A DNA stretch of 64,000 nucleotides from Prochilodus magdalenae (lineage: Eukaryota > Chordata > Actinopteri > Characiformes > Prochilodontidae). The position numbers and the translations under genes were made by a program. Under the pieces are notes generated by a model. The model worked only from the letters and a program-made list of their open reading frames with translations. It had not been told where the DNA came from and searched no databases. The stretch lies in NCBI GenBank assembly GCA_024036415.1, contig JAMWET010000794.1:43672-107671 (forward strand), read 5' to 3'. Positions 58,501 through 64,000 of the stretch are shown here, piece after piece (positions within the stretch are counted from its first letter, which is position 1; each line of letters starts with the position of its first letter).

Positions 58501-61500
58501 TATCTAACTTTAGACACATAAAATGTGACTGCATGGCTCTTCTAGCACTTTCTGCTATTTGTTATGAATGTCATCCCAGCAAACCTATACGCCAAGACAC
58601 TCCTGCCACCTTGAAAACAAAACCACCAATGAAGAATCAAGGTTTACTAGCCACGCCTTCAATTTTAAACAAACAGCAGTGGGTTCTGAACCAACTGAAA
58701 GGAGTACCTGCTGCTCACATGACGCAGCAATATGAAATCACAGTGCATGCATCACAGTATAAAATGGTCTTCTGGTTAAAAGTGACTGACCACAGATGGA
58801 CTAAAGGAGGGCAGAAATGATCAAGTCAAACCCAACCAAAACACAGTGGAAAGCTTATTTACATAGTAACTAGTCTGGGAGGAGCCTGTTTTGTTCAGGC
58901 TGGGTAGCTGGATGGTGCTGATTGTATAGGGGTTTTTGATCATTCAGTTTGTCACTTTGTTGTATCATTTATTACTGATAGGTTATCTGTATGCTGCAGA
59001 GCACTGGTAGAATCTGCTCTAGCCCAGCCATGCTTTCCTGCCATTGTGATATCTTGTTCACCCCTAGGTGGCAGTACTCTACTTATTTTTCTCTGCTTGT
59101 CATTATGGGAAGACTCTAAAACGAAATCTTGTGGCAGTGAAATGAATGCATAATATGGAACATAAGGACATGTGTTTATTACAATGAAATAAGCATAACT
59201 AATAATGATAATGAAATAGGTGTAACTAAATTAGATTGCCATAATATTTACAATATACAATACACTAAAGACTTACTGATCTAGCCCTGATCCAGCCCTG
59301 ATCACCCTCACTAGCTCACAGGACTGTTTCAGTGTACTTTAACTGACCTGTATATCTGAACATCTGAGCTGTGTATCTGATCTGTATTTATTTATCTATA
59401 TACTGTACTGTACACTCTGTACTGTTAAGCTGTTTAGCTGTTTACCTGAACATAGAGCTGCTATTCTCCTGCCTGCACTGTAAACTTTACATATCTTACA
59501 CTGCTTACAACCACATACTGAACTGCACACTTTGCTACCTCAACACACTGTACATGTACACTTACACAAGGGTAGTTTTATTATATGCATCTCAGTTCTA
59601 GTATTGACATTCTGGCACTGGGAGGAGCCTAACTGTGTTCTGTTATACTTTACAACCCTGTTTTGGTAAAATGTCAAACCAGTTAAATTAAATTGGATTG
59701 AATTAATTGAATTGGATATAAGTGTGATATGTGGTATGTGATATGTATGATATATAATAGTGTATTATATGTGAATAGATATCTATGAGTGATATATGTC
59801 TAATTCATACTGAGCAAATAATTATGTTAATTACAGAAAAGACTGTAAGGCTAAGGACATGGAGTAATTTGAGATACTCCTGCTGGGGGGGGCTGGCTAG
59901 CTGACCCTGAGTAAAAAGCCCTTCATCTGCCAACCAGTGTCAGTGAGTTGGGTGGGACGGAGCACTGAGATCACACCTGCACTGGTGTGTATCCAGACTA
60001 AATGTCCTCATCTCCTGATTTAGATGTCTGGTTGATTGTCTGGTTCTGCAGGTTTCCTGTAGAGAGATTTGTGCTCTGGTCTACACAGTAATGAACGAGT
60101 GTGAACTAGTTCTTTTAAGCTCTGGAGTTTGCTACAGTTTTATTGCACATAAATTATACGGATGAGATGTCAGACCTTTGTTGGTTTTGTAGGACCACAG
60201 CAGAAACAGGACAATGATGAACAGCAGAGTCAAAGTTACTCCCACAACCGCTCCAACCAGACCAACATCAGGTTCAGCAGCTGAACCTATAGCCAATGAA
60301 ATTGTCACTTATTTCCAGAAACCGAATCTGTGGATCAGGTTTGAAAAAGAGAAAATCCTATAACGAGGTTAACAAACAAACAAAGTAATGTATTCCTCAC
60401 CTCTGACTGAGATCCAGCTCTGTGGAGACTCTCCTCTCTCTGGGTGTTTACAGTGGTAGAGACCTTCATCTGACCTTGAGACAGTACGGATGGTCATCTC
60501 TCCTGGAGTCTGAGTCTGGAGGAGTGATCCATCTTTATAGAACTCAGCTGTGAGGTTTGAGGGCTTTGTGTGGTGATATAAACAGTGTAGAGTCAGAGGA
60601 CCTCCCTCAGGTACAGGATGAACAGGACTCTCCAGGATCACATTATCTAGAACAGAGAAAACATTAACAGTTGTTTGTGTTTTGTTTAAAGGAATGTACA
60701 TTACATGTAAGAATAAATACATTACATGTAGACTCACTGTGCACTGTGATGTTAACAGAATTACTGCTCTCTCCAGATTCAGACTCACACCAGTACACTC
60801 CAGTGTGGGATGGGGAGAGGGACCTGATGTTGCATGTAGATCCTGTAACTGATCCCCAGCCTGATGAACAATCTGACACCTCCTCACTGTGTGTGTGTGT
60901 ATCGTCTCACTCTCCATCCAGTAGAGTTACTCTGTCCCTCACAGCTCAGTGAGAGAGAGTCAGCAGTGAAGTGTTGAGTTCTGCTGGGGCTGACCATCAG
61001 AGAGACTGGAGGAGACTCACCTTAAACACAGAAATGATCATTCAGATGTTATTTTAAATCTGTGACTGTTATTAGCTTATGATACCTATAACTGTAGCTT
61101 AAGTGCACTGATCATTGCCAACACCAGCATTCATCACTGCATGTCTCTTGATAAGAAAAGGTTTGTGGACACCTGATTTTTATCCCATCAGCTTTCTGAA
61201 AGGAAGTGCACTACAGTTTGTGCAGCTGCTATGAAATAATCTGTTCACACTCCTCTCTGTATAAACATGCAGGTCAGCACAACAGAATAGTTAATCCCTA
61301 AATGCTCCACAGCTCTTAAACACTGCAGACCTGAATAATAATGAATGAATTCAATTAAAACATTAACACAGCACACTGTGATGCTTTAAACATCTAGACT
61401 GAATGGAGTGATTAATGGATGTCTGAGTGAATAAGAGAAGAACACACTCACCTGATACAGTCAGTGTAACAGTGTTACTGATCTCTGAGAGTCTCTCCTC

Positions 61501-62648
61501 CTCTCTCCTCTACAGGTGTATGTACCACTGTCAGACTCTACAGCACTGAATGAGTAGTCTGTTTTATAACTAGAGGAATGAACTGGGCGGTTACTGTCAC
61601 CATCTTTATACCAACTGTAGCTCCACCCAGTGTCTGTGTGTCCTTGTATGTCACATCTGAGAGTTACTGTCTCTCCACTAAACATCTGTCCAGTAGGGAC
61701 CATGGTCAGTGAAGCTTTTGGTCTCTCTACAAAAACCACATTAATGAAATATTACTGTAAACCAATTAGACACACACAGTGCTCAGTGAATATAAGCTCT
61801 ATTAATGATTACTCCAATAATCATAACTAACAGTGTTAATGTTACAGGAGTGACAGATCAGACATGTACCTGTTACTGTGAGAGTCACTGCGTTACTCCA
61901 GTCACAGACTTCTTGACCTCGTTTCACCAAACCATAACAATAATAATCTGAACTCTGAGATGCTCTGATGTCTGTTATGGTGTAATAGTTTTGATCAGAG
62001 TGGTGAAGCTGAGTGTTATCTCTGTACCAGTAGTACATCCAGTCATCTACTCTCTGTCCTGGAATGGAACATGTGAGTGTGACGGTCTCTCCACTGAATA
62101 TTTGTGGCCCATTAGGCTCCACAGTCAGAACCGGTACATACCACCCTGTAACAATCAAACACACACATCTATCAATATACACTCAAATACTAATATCCAT
62201 AATTAACCAGTGCATACTCAATACCTACACGTTAGTAAATGACCTAGTGATTGTCCAGCTTGAACAAAAGAAACCAGCCCTTAAACAGAAGAGAAAGAGA
62301 GAAACACTGAAATCATTCCTTTATTGTAGTAAAGGCATTGAGGCTACACATTTCATATGTACTGAAGATGAGTTCTAAAATAAACTATTAATATATATTT
62401 ACTGTATGAGAGAACTTTAAAGCCATCAGACAAACCGGCTGCTAAATATCATATGTGATTAAACATGAAGTGTTATCTGTAAATCTGAAGCTACATTTAC
62501 ACCTCATGATGCTCCAGAGCAAAGCCACACAGCTCATCAGAGGCCCTGAACACCACTGTTAACACACATCACCAACACTGAGCATCTCTGCTAAAGACAT
62601 ACAGAACATTTACTCACAGAGTTTTACAGAGAGCGCACTGAACTCCAT
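55538..62648 (-). pseudogene. Gene C: LITR / Fc-receptor-like paralogue with several disabling lesions
   Basis: Exons homologous to gene B: 62648-62618 and 62279-62244 (signal peptide, MEFSALSV), 62145-61870 (D1), 61726-61452 (D2), 61020-60738 (D5), 60646-60401 (D6), 60280-60176 (TM), about 60067-59985 (tail linker), 57198-57124 (TVYSEV), 56990-56919 (VIYSNL), 56711-56657, 55575-55538. Exons for D3 and D4 are absent. Lesions: D2 has lost one 7-bp unit (275 instead of 282 nt) and stops soon after; D5 has a CA run longer by 4 bp (283 nt) and hits TGA; the linker has an in-frame TAG (59998-60000); the third tail exon lost 23 bp including its tyrosine. D1, D6, the TM and two tyrosine exons are well kept, so decay is recent or a short form (signal peptide plus D1) survives. 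Confidence 0.85.
57199..59980. other. Large intron of gene C
   Basis: Lies between the tail linker and the first tyrosine exon, matching the 3.4-kb intron of gene B in position but not carrying the same LINE and repeat insertions. It contains no recognisable gene or transposon. Confidence 0.5.
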
Positions 62649-62815
<167 letters not shown>

Positions 62816-63339
62816 TGTCATTTCAGAGGTGTCTCATAAGCACAATGTCTCATGTACAACATGACCCAAGAACACCATCAGTTTATTAAGGTCCAGTGGT
62901 GGACAGAATGTGTCCTTTACATCCAAAACGAGAGCAGTCTTTGATAATGGATCCACTCTGTAAGGCGTCTCTGCATTGTCAGCACTGGTGTTCTCCAGTG
63001 CATCAGCCTTAACAATACCCAAATCTTAAACCAGAGCCTAATCCACTTGTGTAGTTACTTACAGTCCTTTACCTTTCTGTCTCAGGGCTATAGTGTGTTG
63101 TCGTTTGTCTGTGGTGAGCAGATGTTAAAGAACACAGAAGTTTCTGTGTGTAATGATACTGCAGGGCATTAGTGTAGAATCTCTATATTTGGTGGTTTTG
63201 TCCAGCTGATGTCCTATATCTAACGATCTGCTCTGCTGTTCTGATTATGTGCTGAGAAACAAAACCAGATGGTTATGGATGATGTGACTGGATCATTGGT
63301 GTACAAACTGGATCATCAGGGGTCCTACAGTAGGTTGAA
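62816..63339. other. Intergenic stretch without a recognisable gene
   Basis: No supported exon. It is probably old repeat DNA. Confidence 0.4.
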
Positions 63340-63490
63340 TTTCCTTTAGCCATCTCATGAAGGGACATTCTCTGTTGTGCTTTCTTGACCATAGAGACTG
63401 TGTTTCCTCCCCCACCTTCAGATCCCTGGATATGGTCAGCGGTGCCAGGAACTTGAGTGACTCCTAATAGTGGAATCCAAAGAGAAGGGA
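63340..63490 (-). mobile_element. Short LINE fragment
   Basis: The minus strand frame contains VTQVPGTADHIQ and NTVSMVKKAQQRM, the block that precedes YFLR in CR1/L2/Rex1-type reverse transcriptases. Confidence 0.5.
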
Positions 63491-64000
63491 CGGTTAGCGA
63501 GGAGGAGCTGTTACTGAAGTTCACTTCTATTTCTACTGTGTGTCGAGCAGCAGATGGTGGTTGCAGCTGCAGCAGAAGATTAGCTACTCAACATCCGCTC
63601 AGTAAGCAAACTTATCAGTGTTGGTCATGTAGTCTTGACCACTGTGTTGTTCTCTGCAGACTTGGAGATCTTCAAACTGATTACCTAGAGACCCTGTTAC
63701 TGGTGTAGAGTCTGAAGAGAAGGGTGGTGAGGGATTTCCTGCTGTCTCATTTGTTAGAATATTCACAATCCCCCAGCACATGGAATCTGACACCTGAACA
63801 CTTACATAATTAGCCTTGCAGGAGCGCTGTACACTGTAATGTTAAATGCTGATGGCTAAAATCCAGTAACAGAACTCTAGCATGGGCCAGGGACTGTCCG
63901 CAGATGCTGTAGCAATAGTGAAGGTCCATAGTTTACCGCACTATTGACAGCCTAGTTGGCCTTTGCATGGAAACTGCAGGGGTTACAGGCTTGTTGGTTT

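Overview
The window is vertebrate nuclear DNA, almost certainly from a teleost fish. Its genes are intron-split with GT/AG junctions, it is AT-rich and crowded with microsatellites, and it carries the usual fish transposon mix (IR/DR-type Tc1 elements, an L1-type LINE, CR1/L2/Rex1-type LINEs, a hAT piece, a Ty3/Gypsy integrase piece). Its main gene family resembles teleost leukocyte immune-type receptors (LITR) / Fc-receptor-like proteins, best known from otophysans such as catfish. The species is an inference only.

Receptor family. Gene A (+, exons from 280 to 5208, 5' end off the window) encodes two Ig domains, a membrane segment and a tail with two tyrosine-motif exons. A decayed + strand copy (D, 6292-7440) lies just downstream. 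Gene B (-, 39412 to 29954) appears complete: 14 exons, every junction phase 1, 2157 coding bases, predicted 718 residues with signal peptide, six Ig domains, one membrane segment and three tyrosine-motif tail exons. Gene C (-, 62648 to 55538) is a paralogue broken by at least four independent lesions. A + strand exon fragment (E, 52176-52320) is attached to a truncated LINE. The locus is therefore a birth-and-death array with members on both strands.

Between A/D and B (about 7.4-28 kb) are two decayed copies of a multi-copy fish family that looks like a zinc-finger / tyrosine-recombinase (Crypton-like) protein (7441-8255 and 21620-22671). A set of phase-1 exons (8886-17983) contains a tandemly duplicated Lys-rich exon pair and a well preserved terminal exon. 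A nearly full-length L1 (10836-16598, 15-bp target duplication, internally rearranged) sits in one of its introns. A second, deleted Tc1-type element lies at 26034-27121.

Between B and C (about 39.4-55 kb) there is no convincing host gene. It holds a CR1/L2/Rex1-type LINE on the minus strand (46142-49700), a 5'-truncated LINE (51115-52172), smaller LINE relics, a Gypsy integrase fragment (44171-44350), Tc1 relics (53760-54870), several copies of dispersed repeats and long AG/CA/GT microsatellites.

Functional picture: tail motifs of type V/I/L-x-Y-x-x-V/L suggest that A and B are inhibitory-type leukocyte receptors. The rest of the window records duplication, exon loss and transposon insertion around them. 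All calls come from reading the sequence; no database search was run.
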